Part shown: positions 35,197 through 46,950 of the stretch, one piece after another
Layout of the letters: every line of letters starts with the position of its first letter
How positions within the stretch are numbered: the first letter of the stretch is position 1
Assembly: GCA_950295325.1 (NCBI GenBank)
Contig: OX485806.1
Coordinates: 49,409,169 to 49,473,168, forward strand
Length of the DNA: 64,000 nt
From: Polytrichum commune
Lineage: Eukaryota; Streptophyta; Polytrichopsida; Polytrichales; Polytrichaceae
Reading direction: 5' to 3'
Notes under the pieces: generated by a model
What the model was told of the DNA's origin: nothing
Seen by the model: only the letters and a program-made list of their open reading frames with translations
Database searches by the model: none
Translations under genes and position numbers: made by a program

Positions 35197-37378
35197 GTCA
35201 CTTACAACGCCAACACCAATGATCCACAAAACCAAATCCTACCCAATTTCTGGCCTAATCAAGCCCTTCCTTAATGCACCGAGGATTCAGTCCACTCCAC
35301 TGTCAAGCTCCCTAAGCACCTCCTTCTTCAATCAGCTGCAACCTTATGCCTTGCATTCCAAACGGCCCCTCGAACCACTTGCCTCGCTCAATTTTCACAC
35401 CAGAAGCAAGCCTCCGTCGGGGTTGGTCGCTTCTTTGTATCCTCAATTCTCTCCCCGTAGCATCCTTCCCCGCCAGACCGAAGGACGCTTCCCCGAGTGC
35501 TCATCCGAGAGGAGCTATAGACCTCGTTTCCGGTTGAACCGACAATGAGAGCCCGTTCCAGAGAACTAATAACATTAATTTGAAGGACCCATCACTCTGA
35601 AGCTATCTTTTTCCGTGATTTGAGACTATTAGACCCCATACGTTCCTCTCAGCAATGTCTTCACAGACCTTCCCCCACATGCGGCAACCCGAATTCCCCA
35701 ACAACAATCCCTGTCATTGCAAGCTCCCCCGCCAAGGGAACAAAGTCCATCCCCCCACTTCAAAGCCCCAATGGCAACACCTGTCCTCTCTTAGTGACAA
35801 AATTTCCTATGGCCTCCTACACCATCACACAGGAAAAGAACAACATGCCTAAGCTCGGTCAATCATCTGAACTCATCCCTCTGCTCCGCAGCTGAAGTGC
35901 CTCACCCTTCCTGACAATTGGAAGTTGGAAGTAAATGCGCTACCAAGCACCTCCTCCTGCAATCGAGTCACTCAACACTCGCCTTCTCCAGCCTTGGGAA
36001 CTATTGCAAGGCCCGCCAAGATCCGAATCAACAACTATCCCTTAGCAACCGCGCGGCATTGAACGCCCCGACTTACCTCCAAAAACGACACCCTTCCCCC
36101 TTCATCTGGCACTGCTCACCATGGGGTGGCCTTTATTTCTGCAACTTTGAACAGGGCTCCTTATTTTGGCCACACGTTTGACTTTGGGATGGATTAATGC
36201 CCGTGCATGCTCCGGCGACTCCACCAGCCTTGAGTGGCCAGGGCCACCTCAAAAAGTCACTGTCCTCCCAATGGTGTAACCGCCTGATCTAATCTTCTGG
36301 TCTTCCTGGTTGAATGCCTCAACTGCTGCGCCGAACCGACAGCTGACCGATAGGGGACGATGCTCCTTTGATTCTTCTGCCCAAAGTTGCGATCCAAAGT
36401 ATCTTATCGGCGATGACCATATGGGTGGTGCAGGCCGTTCATGCGCAAACAATCCTAGGAGAATGTCCTGGGGATTTGTGATGCCACCCACGAGCGTGCC
36501 CACCACATTGTTCTTTAGTCTGCAATCTCAGGTGTGGTTTTGTGGAGTGTTACTTGGCTCGACACTACTGCTCGTCTCTTCGGAGCATGTTACTGGTGTC
36601 GTCCCCCATACGTCGCCTGGCGCCCTCTCTCTCCCAGCTTCCTCGCAGCCGCCGTGACCCACCTCCCGCATGCAAACTCGGCCTGAATGAGTGTGCGCGA
36701 ATCTTGTGCTCAACGACAGCATCACCATTAGAACAAAACAACCTCGTATCCTCCCCGATCGTGGTCAGTCTGAGGTATCACCTTGAGCCCATCCACCACT
36801 CTGAGCCACAAACCAAATCCAACCAGGACTACACTCCATGCCTAACCTATCCTCTTTCGGAGATCGCATCGTTCAGCACGACCTCCGGACCCACAGATCC
36901 ATGATCCTCATAGGTTGATGTTCAGGACCATCTCTCTTTCCTCAGCAAGCTCGCACTAGAGCACACACAACCCACGACTTTTAGGAATGTTGATCCTGCC
37001 TTCGCTTCTCAACGTCCCCTCCCCATTTCAACAAAGCTTCCGCCTCGTCTCTCTTCCCCCCTCTCCCCCTTCTTCCTATGCATAATGAGGCTTCAACCTC
37101 CTACCTCCCGAGACCCCTCCAAGCTTTTTTTTTTTTCTCGCATTGCCCGACATCTTTCAGGTCACCCGGAAAAAAAAATGGGTTTGGACTCATTTCTTGC
37201 CCTTTCCTTCCAAAACCCCACTTGCCCACACCCTTCAAGTGTACTTAACTCTTTTTCTTTTTATTTAATTTGCCTTACCACTTCCCAAAGGTAAGGTAGA
37301 CCTTATTAAAATTGTTTTCCATCTCTTACCTTTATGGTGAAGTTAACAACCATGTGAGCACAACTTTTTGGGCTCACA
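35197..37378 (-). mobile_element. LTR-derived segment of family 1 (outer copy)
   Basis: The right end (AACCATGTGAGCACAACTTT then TTGGGCTCACA) is a clear LTR start on the minus strand. The left part resembles the interior of the 22491-24007 LTR (ATCCACAAAACCAAATCCTA region). It seems to be a longer or composite LTR into which, or beside which, the 34174-35196 copy was placed. Open frames (36310-36904 and others) are not recognisable proteins. Confidence 0.5.
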
Positions 37379-39543
37379 CTTGTACAAGCTAAACGGATAT
37401 GGCGGGTATGGTGCTCCACAATACAATACTGCAAGATGGGACCAAATACCGCACTCCATGTATCACTATCACACTCAACGTCTATATACGAATCATCACT
37501 AGTCCCTCGAATATGGCGTAGACTAGTGAGCCGATCGTAAATATGACTACCCAGAATAGTCCTTAACACAAGAACTCTCACATGAGGTTGAGGAATCCCG
37601 ATACAAGATGGTAGCACACCAGCCTGTGAGTAGGCTCGGCTACTAGCAAATATTCTCAGCATAGCCTCGGTGGAATTAGATGTACATAAGCGCTTCCCAT
37701 GTGGTATAGACAAATCCACCATATACTCGTAGAAGTATGCCATAAGCAATGACATCCGACCAGACCACAAACAATAAGATTGCACGGTAAAGAAGCAATC
37801 CACAACATCTGCAATGGTTCAACATATAAGAATTTCATAGGAATGATGTATTAGGTATGATTATATATGAAAATTACATCAAACATAATTGAAAACACAT
37901 AAAACTTACCGTGCACTTGGGATGCATTACCCAAGAAAGAATCTATTGTATAGAATACCTCCTGTCGTAAACATCTTCGCCTCCCACCATCTAAATGAAT
38001 GAACTCGGGGATACTATAACCTCGACTAGTAATATCTTCAACATGAGCGAACAAACGAGCTATAAACATTGGCTCGCCGTTCTCAACGCCAACAAAACAC
38101 TCCAAAACCTCAAGAAGTCTAACATTCTCCGCACCATCATTGTATGTGATATATGATCCCCCCCAAAACTCTGTGCGCACCCCTCGAAGAAACACAACGT
38201 GAAACAAGGCTCGGAAATAACGAAGGCCCCTATACCACACTATATGCCCTAACCCAAGAGTAATAGATGGAAATACATCATCCCGACCACCAATATATCC
38301 TCTACTAGGCCGTGCACTATTTGTAACGGGGTCTAAAGTCAAAGAGGGCAAAGGCATAGAAAGCAACTCATCCAGGGATGGCAATCTCGATGAAAATCCT
38401 CCAGAAATATCAGCTATCTCCATGGATGTAAAAACCAAAGACCAAGTAGGATGCTGAGCATATGTCAAAGAAGGAAAATACAAACCAGAGGAAGGATCTA
38501 ATGTCATAAGATGAAGCACCCGCGAATGATCATCTATAACTGGATATGAAGTAATTTGTGCCAGAAGCACTGTTCGTGTATCCTCTATACCCTCTATAAC
38601 TACGACGGTGTGGAAATCTGGAACACCTTTAACAAAAGTGGATTGTACCTCAACTAGGGTATGTGACAAACTAAGCCCATGAACGGCCTCACTCTTAGTA
38701 TCTACAATAGGCTCATCAACATTGCATACTGATGGAGACAAAGGTACAACAATGGGAACAAACCTATCTTCAACCTCTCTCAGAAACAAAGCATGCTCAG
38801 TACAAATTTGAAGTAATGATGTCTCTCTCGCTCTCTCAACCACCTTTAACATATATGTCCTTTCTGAAGCCAAAGCTCTCCTCTTCTGTAGCATATATGT
38901 ATCAAACATTTCCCTTTCCCTCGCCAATGCCAATATGGCCTCAACTGCAGTGCCCCTGCTATCCAAAAGCTGTAAAATCCGCGTTCCTTGAAGACCATCA
39001 ACCCCTAATGCACTAGCAACGGATCGCTCGACACTCTGGGATGTGGAGGTGGCAACAATAGGCACAAGAGCCATCCCAACATGGGCAGGGGGAATTTGTA
39101 TGCCCTGACTCGCCAAAATGGCCATAATACGACTACCTTGCACACCAACACCCCCCCAAAAAAAATCGGGGGACGAACAAGAGGCCTCAAACCGGTACAT
39201 GTGCAATGATAGGATCATGTCGCACTTGAGCAGCCCTGAAACGATTCTCCACTCGCATAGCATCCAATCGCCTACACAGGTTGCCCCTGATCTCCTCACC
39301 TAGCTCACCAAGTCGATAGTAGTATGGCCTACGACGAGACGGGGGAGGTTTGGGTATTTGAACCAAGTCCATGACCTCCTCAGGGGACATATCCAAAGCC
39401 CGGCGACCACGTGGAGAAGGAGTTTGAAGCCTAGCATGTATTGGTGCATAGTAAGCTCGAGCAATGTCTCGCTCCGCAAGGGACAAACCTCCAGAATGAA
39501 CTTGAGATGCAATACCGGTCCTCGGAGGGGTTCTGGACGCCAT
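37379..39543 (-). CDS. Unrecognised multi-exon gene, 3' part cut off by an LTR element
   Basis: An ATG at 39543 opens a basic N-terminus (RDIARAYYAPIHARL, ALDMSPEEVMDLVQIP, RRRPYYYRLGELGEEIRG). A TGA at 39187 and a one-base frame change across a T8G7 run near 39150-39164 separate it from a 430-codon open stretch. Within that are two copies of a QG[ST]RI-[ML] motif (GVQGSRIMAILASQGI and GLQGTRILQLLDSRGT), then a region resembling a BAH-type fold only loosely (GGSYITYNDGAENVRLLEVL, PMFIARLFAHVEDI, REVFYTIDSFLGNA). A clean GT-AG intron (37809-37908) joins to a 143-codon exon that runs into LTR sequence at 37378. I do not recognise the family. The single lesion and intact intron suggest recent function. 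Confidence 0.6.
37809..37908 (-). other. Spliceosomal intron, 100 bp
   Basis: On the minus strand: donor CACG|GTAAGT, AT-rich body, acceptor ATTGCAG|ATG. Splicing keeps the frame (phase 1) and joins ..GNASQVH to VVDCFFTVQSYC. Both flanks are open for long distances. Confidence 0.85.
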
Positions 39544-40320
39544 CTACATTTTTTTTACACACACAATGTTGAAATAAGCAAAAATAAGCAAATAACTAAA
39601 TTAAATATACCTACATTAACGTAAATAACCTAATATGTCAGAAAAAAAACTTGAACTATGTTATGTTATCACCAAAATAGTTCAAAATATTTTACCAACC
39701 CTTAAAATAGCTTAAATAAACCTTGAATATATCGCAAATACTCTATCATACATAAAATATATCTAAAATATAGTAAATAATCTGAATTATGACTAATTAT
39801 TATATTTTTAAATTATCTTAAAATAATATAAACAATTTCAAGTATCACGTCACAAAATGATGTATAATACTAAATATGTGCCTAAAATAGTTTTGATATC
39901 TTTAAAAAAATTTATCGCCGTAAAACTAATATAAACAAAGTTAATGTGTTTTTCTCTAGCTTAAATGTCTATAAATATATCAAAAAACCTTAATTATATG
40001 ATGAAAACAACTTAAATTTTTTTGATTGAATGGTGAATTAGAAAATTACTAAGTTAAAATTCAAAATTTTGGCATGACCTTGGGTCAATTTTTTTTAAAA
40101 TCATAGCCAAATTTTTTACGTTTCACGTTTAGATTTATTATTTTATAAATTTTAATTAAGGTTGTATTTTTTTATTTTTTATTTTTTATTGACACACTCG
40201 GGAATTGAACCCGTTTTTCAGAGGTAGGTTGATTTTACGGGACAAAAGGCAAGTCAAAAGGTATCTCATCTTCACCCCTCATCGCAAGCGACCAGAGCCC
40301 AACATTTTCCTTTTTAATTG
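39544..40320. other. AT-rich upstream region, no gene
   Basis: AT-rich with poly-A/T runs. A T-arm-like CGGGTTCAATTCCCG on minus (about 40198-40212) stands alone without the rest of a tRNA. Confidence 0.45.
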
Positions 40321-40322
40321 CA

Positions 40323-40570
40323 CCCATACCCAGACCATGCCCATCAGCAGTGACCTATGCCCACCCATGCCCACCCATAGCATGACATGTGCGCACCCAT
40401 GCCCACCCATGCCCACCCATGCTATTCAAATTGCGCCCATGTATTCAAAAATTGTGTAATGTGTATTGTGTAATTGTGTAATTGTGCCCCACCCATGCCC
40501 ACCCATTATAATATCAAACCCATGCCCACCCATGAACAATAATATTGCACCCATGCCCACCCAAAACCCA
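40323..40570. repeat. Decamer-type repeat CCCATGCCCA, scattered copies
   Basis: About fifteen copies of CACCCATGCC(CA) occur in five clusters separated by AT-rich words such as TGTGTAATTGTG. The last ones are followed by an inverted piece, CCCATGGGCATGGGTATGGG. Confidence 0.85.
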
Positions 40571-40755
40571 TGGGCATGGGTATGGGCACCCAATGTAGGG
40601 CTCTGCAAGCGACTAAGTACCACCCCGAAGGACGGAGGTAACCTCAACTACTTTGCCATTTGCTCAAACAATTTGTCCCATCAAATTAACAATACTAGGG
40701 CCCCGCCCTGACCAAAGTTTTAACAACTCCTCAGCCATGCCTCACTGTGCCATTT

Positions 40756-40786
40756 TGTGTGTATGTGTGTGTGTGTGTGTGTGTGT
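40756..40786. repeat. (GT)n microsatellite
   Basis: About fifteen GT dinucleotides with one interruption (GTAT). Confidence 0.95.
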
Positions 40787-41888
40787 TTTTAATGAATTAA
40801 TTAAGTTAAACGGGCGGGTGCACCACCAATTTAATTTTAATGAGAAATATAACAAGTACATTCAATAAACAATGGGTGAGGAAATTCTAATTCCTTCACC
40901 AATTGTAAACCGTCATTAAATAAATAAAAAACCAACCCCCTTCTAAATGAATCTCTCGAGAAGGGTAAAACGTGCTACATCTAGCATGGTGTTTGCATTT
41001 ACCCCATGCTAGATGTAGCAAGCTATCTATGCATCTAAGATGGCAGGCATATCTCCTCTCCCTTGGACTTACGGGAAGGGAGAGATGCAATTCAAATTCC
41101 ATTCAAGAATACTATGTTTGACGTTAAAAAAAAATCAACCTTCTGCAATCAAGTTGAACCAAGTTGTACAACCTACAATCATAATTTCAACTCATTAGCC
41201 AACTTAAGTATGCTTGCAATTTGAAATTCAATTGCACTAGCAAATCTACAAATAAAGTCAAATAAATGTGTAGTAAAATAAAGTAAAGTCAAACCATTTA
41301 GAGGAATTAAAAAATATATACCTCAAATGAATAAAGAAAAATTGGAAGATGTCAACATGTAATTAGCTGGATTTAGAATCAGTAGACACTTCACCGTCTA
41401 TGTCCAAAAACTTCCGGGGCGTTGACCTGCACTAGCTGATGATTAGCCCCTGCATTTCTCTTAACCTCAATACAACCTTCAAACAAAGCTCCACAGTAAG
41501 CATACAGGTAATTGCACTGGTTAATCCACAAACAAGTTAAAAAAATGTGCAGTCAAGCATTTTAGAGGAATTCATAGAATATACCTCAAATGAAAAAAAA
41601 AAACTGGAAGATGTCAACATGTAATCAGTTGCATTTGGCTCGAGTGTATGATGATTTGCCCCCCACAAAGCAGCAACAACCTACACAATTATAAAAAAAA
41701 ACTACCAAGTTCGGAAGACGTAAGACATCAACAGAGAGAAAAAAAAACAACAGAAAAATTGTAGAAATTAGATTTCATGTTCTTATACAACTCTAGCTTC
41801 ACATAATAACAATTATGTATGCGACATGCATTTTGGACATTACACAATCCTCTGTAAGAAACATAATTGCAGTAGTCTTGACATTCTC
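40787..41888. other. AT-rich DNA with hairpins and a diverged duplication; no gene
   Basis: Contains a perfect 17-bp inverted repeat (40973-40989 with 41004-41020), a second 9-bp hairpin (41056-41084), and a duplicated segment (41215-41370 and about 41500-41640) sharing GGAAGATGTCAACATGTAAT. No protein-like frame. Confidence 0.6.
40973..41020. repeat. Perfect 17-bp inverted repeat with 14-nt loop
   Basis: TGCTACATCTAGCATGG and its exact reverse complement CCATGCTAGATGTAGCA are separated by 14 nt. A further 9-bp hairpin follows 35 nt downstream. Confidence 0.9.
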
Positions 41889-42862
41889 TGTCGCACACCT
41901 CTCCATGAGGAGTGCCCGAAACACCATGGGCACAAGGGGGACCCCGAAGTGACACCCGGGACTTGTGGCGCCGTTGGTGAGAGGGCCCAAGTGATCCTAG
42001 TGTGGGCGAGAGCCCCGGGCGTTGGGAACACCTCCCACCCACGGACACTAGGAGGCATGAGGATAAGGCCATGAGCTATGCGTAGCTCATGGCGGGGTGA
42101 TTCTAGAATGCTCAAGATCACCTCAATCGGAGGTGTGAGCTAGGAGTTATGGCAATTTGAGTGGGGCGCTATCCCGGGACAGCGCCCTGGTACAACAGTG
42201 CCATGGGAGTGGTTCCCGGGACTGATAAGGTTTGAACAGGCCTAACTTCCTGAGCACTTGGCCGCATGAGGCAAGGGAGGAGTCCATCGGCATCTAAGTG
42301 AAGCGTAGATGAAGATGGGGTGGTCGCGTGTTAGCATCAGACATCATACAAGGAAGTTATGATGGTCTGAAGCTGCTGGGGGCTTCTAGGCCCAACAGCT
42401 AAGGGAAAATGTCTACTTGGCCCCAACTCTTGGTAGAGAGACAAGATGTTTCTTGACGGTGGGGTAGGGGCCCCGTGTAGAGTCCTAGAGGCTTATATGG
42501 GTGAGGTGGTGTGGCCTCACCCACCCGAGGCGGAACGGCACAGCCTCCATGGGCTTTGGCCCATTGTGAGGACATAGTTGCCTAGTATGCTTCGGGTTGT
42601 TGTAGTGTTGCTCCGGCAACGCGATGATCAACATAGGATTAGACTTCCATGGATGGAAGTCCACATCAAAGAAATGGGTTACCGATTAAGGGGTGAGTCC
42701 CGAAAACAAAGTAAGAGGGTTGGTTCCCTCCTATGAGCTATAAGGTCCGGGTTAGGAGGAGCTAACCATTAGCATGGCAGAATGCAAAGGGTTAGAGCTC
42801 ATAACCTTTGCTAAAAACAAAAATTGGCAAGATTGTCAAGGGAGTTAGCAAGGGTTGCGACA
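41889..42862 (+). mobile_element. Solo LTR of the chromovirus family, perfect 5-bp target duplication
   Basis: Starts TGTCGCACACCTCTCC and ends AAGGGTTGCGACA, an 8-bp terminal inverted repeat (TGTCGCA). Flanked on both sides by ttctc (41884-41888 and 42863-42867). Sequence matches the LTR at 48123-49043, which has a primer site and gag next to it. It contains a hairpin GACTTCCAT..ATGGAAGTC (42643-42662) present in the other copy as well. Length 974 bp. Confidence 0.95.
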
Positions 42863-42949
42863 TTCTCGAACGTCCCATGCCTCGAGCAACTGGGACCAGA
42901 TTTCTCCACTTGAGGTCTTTGGAATGATATATTGGTTGCATATTACCCT

Positions 42950-43265
42950 TAGTTCAGCGACTTGCAAATTTGATGAAGCAATTCATTCAGCACCATATTC
43001 TTACCTTGCAATTATAGTCAAATGCTTATTATCCTTTCTGTGACACAAATGTGGACCTGACACAATCTGTTGCAGGAAACATGACATATTAGATGCATAC
43101 CCTAGTTACAAGAATGAGCTTGCGTATTTGATGATGCAATTTTGTGAACATGGTCATATTCTCACCAAGTTGCAATGATAGTGGAACGTTTAATATCATT
43201 TTTGTGACATGAATATAGACGTGACACAATCATCTCCCGGAAACATAATGTAAACATAATGCACA
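42950..43265. repeat. Tandem duplication, about 155 bp, two diverged copies
   Basis: Both units contain TTGAT.ATGCAATT, a CATATTCT.ACC..TTGCAAT block, TTTTTGTGACA..AAT.TGGA and GACACAATC......GGAAACAT, starting near 42955 and 43110. Confidence 0.7.
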
Positions 43266-43740
43266 CCTTTAGTACAACGAACTCACAATTGAAAAATGCT
43301 CAGATGTCGATACTTGCCATGGCCGTCGTCGTCGTCGTTGTCATGATGGTCGTGAACTCCGCCAGGCCAATGTGCGCTCAAAAGAATTGGCAAGAACCTC
43401 ATTAGCAATCGAACCTCCCTCCCTCCGCCTCTACCTTCACCAACTAATTGTCGCTTGAAAGACTTAAATGATTCTAAGCCATTTAGTTGAGATCTTTGTT
43501 TGGAAAAGTTAGATAAGGAGAGCCGGTGGGATGTGTGGTTGGATTTAGAATGGCAATGGTGCACCAATCGGGAAAAAAACTACGATTTTGGGGGGATTGT
43601 GGAGGGAGGTGGATGGAGTGAGGAGCTTCCCATGAAGTTTCTTGAAAACCTCATTGGGAATGCCTTCTTGGGAACGAAGACAAAATTAAGTATTTTGCAA
43701 ATGGTTTTTTTTATTAATTGCAGGCACTTTGTGTAAGACA
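43266..43740. other. GC-richer island with (GTC)n, possible gene fragment
   Basis: Includes GTCGTCGTCGTCGTTGTC at 43326-43342. Open frames exist on both strands (43283-43567 minus, 43500-43736 plus) but neither is recognised. It may be an old exon. Confidence 0.3.
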
Positions 43741-44687
43741 CGAAATTTGTGCATCTTACCTTTGTTTAGCCTAGTCTTTACCTACACTAAGGAGTAACTT
43801 TTCCACTTTATGTACATTTACTTTGTGAGAGGCTCACGGACCCAAAGGGTACCCGGTAGCATTGCTACTTAATGTTATGCTAACTTGCAATACTTTCAAT
43901 GGATTAATGTCACTTTTAGGGGAATTGATTAAATATCTTGAAAACAAGGATATTTTCTTTTGATTGATTTAGAAACTCATTGTCATGGACAAAATTCAAC
44001 CCAAAGTGGTATTTGAACTCCATGATATTATCCATTATACATATTTTACTACGAATAGACCGCTTAGATATTGCCATAAAATTCCTATAATTGGAAAAAA
44101 TATATCCATGACCACCTTTAATGAGGCCCCATCTATGTGTTTATTTTTTCCTGCAACATGTGATTGTGATAAATATTTTGCTGAAAATTGTTTGCTCGCT
44201 ATAAAACCTTAGCAATTTTTTTGCATTAGGTGATTTGATAATATTTTTGCAATGCATTTATAAGCAATGTCGATGGACTCATGGAAAATCCCTTGAGTGA
44301 CTAGGTGCTTATGAACTCCCAAATGTATCCATGTACAAGAAATGCCAAGTGTTGTGGAATGTACATAGATAATTCTAGCCTCACATACACCTATGCAAGC
44401 AAGAAACATATGACAAACCTTATACTATAGCACTAATTTCACTAAGGATATTGACTATCCATTCACTATTGTTGCAAAACCCTCCATTTATCAAAGATAG
44501 TCACATTGGTCATTTATGGACTCCAATGATTTGGAACAAAAATAACATCAAAATGTCTAACCAAGTTCATTTTAGATATATGGGGTTGGGGGTCCTGTTG
44601 GGATATTCTTATCCTTCATTTTGGTTCTGTTGTTCTTTGGTCATGTTGAATAAGGCTTTGGCCCCCTATCAAGCCATTCTAAAATCC
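43741..44687. other. AT-rich DNA, no recognised gene
   Basis: Short open frames only, none protein-like. Confidence 0.45.
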
Positions 44688-45340
44688 TCATGTGGACGTG
44701 AGAAGGTTGGAAACCTCTTTGCATTTTGTTGGTTCTTCATTTTGTTTTGAAGTATTTATGGTCTCGGCATTGCAACCCCTATTTTCAAGATTTTGGAAAT
44801 TTGTACATTTTTAGTCTTTCACTAATGTGAGGGGTCAAGTTAATGTTATCTTGAACTCTTTAAGAATACTCATGTAGATGTGAGAAGCTTGGGGATTCCT
44901 TCACGGTTTTTTGGTATTTCTTTTTGTTTTTAAGTAGTTTTGGTCATGTATGCATGTGGAGGGTATTTGGCCCCACACCAACCATTTTAAAATCCTCAAG
45001 TAGATATGGAAAAATTGCAAATAATTTAAGGGTATTTAATCCTTCATTTTATTTTGAAATTTTTTAGTCGTGTGTGTATGAAAAATTTAAATATTTTGGA
45101 AATAAAGGTCTCGGCACTACAACCTTTATTTTCATAATTGTGGATGTCTCTACAATTCCCCCCCCCCCCCTCTTAAGCTCTTCTTAGATCCTCATGTAGA
45201 TGTGAGAAGGTTGGGATCCCCTTGGTGTCTTAAGGTCTTTATATTATTTTCCAAACATTTATGGTCATGTATGTATGTAAGGGGATTACGCAAAAACATC
45301 GCCCTTCCTATAATATCCTCTTGTAGATGTGAAAATGAGT
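44688..45340. repeat. Diverged repeat with ATCCTCATGTAGATGTGAGAAGG core, five copies
   Basis: The core lies at about 44688, 44868, 44992, 45190 and 45308. A second shared block (TTTATGGTC..GTATGTATG, GGTCTCGGCA.T.CAACC) falls between them, so the units are about 120-200 bp and unevenly deleted. A poly-C run is at 45157-45170. Confidence 0.75.
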
Positions 45341-45848
45341 GGCAAACCCTTTGGCTTGTATATATAATCCCTCATGTTTTTAGAAACAACCTATGTTTTA
45401 CAAATGTTCATTTAATGTTGGTGGTTGGGTAACATTTACAATGTTTTGAATATATATCATAATTGTGTGACTACATGATATAATGGTATCTACCACGGCG
45501 GGTGATAATTTTCCAAATGGAGTGCATGATGTTGATGATAGCGTCCAAGATATGAAAATCTCATAACAACACTTTCAATTATGTTATTGTAAATTTGAGA
45601 ATGTTGCATACAAAGAATTTCCACATACAATTGTTTTATGTTGTATAATTCTATATTTTGCTGCGATAACCATTTTGGAGTTAATTGTGCAATTTTTAGA
45701 AAAAAACACAATTTAAATAGATATAGAAAGGGTGACAAGATGTTGTATGTGTTTTTTGTGCACCTTCAACCCGTTTGACAAAAACTTGCTCATGTACAAT
45801 TTTTTCATTATGGACATGTATCTCTAAACACGTGAGCTAAATTAAAAG
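45341..45848. other. AT-rich DNA, no recognised gene
   Basis: Nothing structured seen. Confidence 0.45.
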
Positions 45849-46250
45849 TGCTTTGACCATATTGACGTGGTCCAACAAGCCGTTGTCTTTTTGCATCATG
45901 CAAGTGAAGGCCTTGCGCCAAACGAAAAGGATGTTGGACAATCTTTTTGTCTCAATAATGTTGCAAAAGGTCTTTCACGCCTTTGTCGGTCTTTTGCAAC
46001 TCTTGATGTACGCAAGTTGGTTGTCCACCAAGTCAAGGCCGATGATAGACATGACCTTCTTGACGCATTTCTGGTATTCTTTCAGTACTTTGGGATTTGC
46101 ATTAGAAGGTGGAGTTTCCTTGGTTCTGTCTACAAAATCTTTAAAGCTCCATGGAAGCCAAAACCATTTCCATTTTAAACTTCCAATGGCTAAACCTTTT
46201 TTGTGGAATTTTTTCATGATTATAGCCCCTTCACTCTTAAGATATGCCAT
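45849..46250 (-). mobile_element. Ty1/copia gag fragment (UBN2-type)
   Basis: The minus strand encodes ETPPSNANPKVLKEYQK, KVMSIIGLDLVDNQLAYI, KSCKRPTKA (stop where Trp is expected), LSNILFVWRKALTCMMQ and LLDHVNMVKAL. This is the conserved core of copia Gag, in which a tryptophan follows the K-[ST]-A-x-E-A motif and LxxxI-x-x-[KV] ends it. Only about 130 codons remain, with no zinc knuckle, pol or LTR next to it. Confidence 0.8.
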
Positions 46251-46950
46251 CTTCTATTTGAAGAATGTATTTGTACGCTCAAAACATTCAAATCATGTCC
46301 TTACGACCTAAAATGCACCATTAATATACTCTTGTACCTCAACATCTCAAATAAAATATTATTTTCCTCAAACCAATGAAATTAGATGTAATTGAGGTTA
46401 AATGACAAACCTATATTTCATTATTGAAATAATCAAAACAATAAATTATGTTTTTCTTTACCTCAAATGATTAGCCAATCTTTCAATTAAGTGTTTCAAC
46501 ACTCAAATGACCCAAGTCAAATCATTTTAAGCTCCAAATATGTTTAATGCCCCCCAAAAAACCGTCAAACACTCAAATGGCCTTTAAATGCAACCTCTTG
46601 CTCTTTAAATGTGCCCTTGCAATTCAATGCAATTCAATAATGCCATTTCAATCTCCAATGAACCTTTTGGCTTTCAAACTTTATACCTCGACTCCAACCC
46701 ACTCAAATAAGGTCCATTTTAATTCAAAAATGCTCTATTAGTGTCAAATGGCCTTTTGGATTTTCAAATCACTCAAATTAAAAGTAGTGTGCTACAAATA
46801 ATAGCTTTTGCTCTTAAATATGCCCTAATACCATCGAATCACTCAAATTATATGTATTTCATCTCTAATGAGTCTATTTCCTCTCCAAAGTGCATTAAAA
46901 CACTCTAATCACTCAAGTCCCCTCTTTTGCACATAAAATGAGTTTACTTG
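46251..46950. other. AT-rich DNA with CTCAAAT-rich phrases
   Basis: No gene. Frequent CACTCAAAT words prefigure the tandem repeat that follows. Confidence 0.45.

Larger units (their letters stand above)
30168..37378 (-). mobile_element. Deletion-derivative gypsy element, family 1, minus strand, with nested LTRs
   Basis: Bounded by cttgt at 30163-30167 and 37379-37383, a candidate 5-bp target duplication. From the right: LTR sequence 34174-37378, a leader, a gag/protease remnant of the same family as the 12.7-17.3 kb element, then directly LTR sequence 30168-31618. RT, RNase H and most integrase are absent, so it is non-autonomous. The right end at 37378 (GGGCTCACA on plus) lies within an open reading frame of another gene. 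The left edge lacks the family's TGTGAGGCC start, so that boundary is less certain. Confidence 0.6.

Noticed and set aside
35219-36904. Several long open frames in the GC-rich DNA
   Set aside because: Overlapping on both strands, Pro/Ser/Arg-rich, no motif, and within LTR-derived sequence.
40195-40215. tRNA on the minus strand (T-arm CGGGTTCAATTCCCG)
   Set aside because: Only the T-arm/B-box is present. I could not find a matching acceptor stem, D-arm or anticodon arm in the right place.
43283-43567. 94-residue minus-strand frame with His/Asp-rich part
   Set aside because: His/Asp run is a GTC trinucleotide repeat; the remainder is not recognised and overlaps a plus-strand frame.
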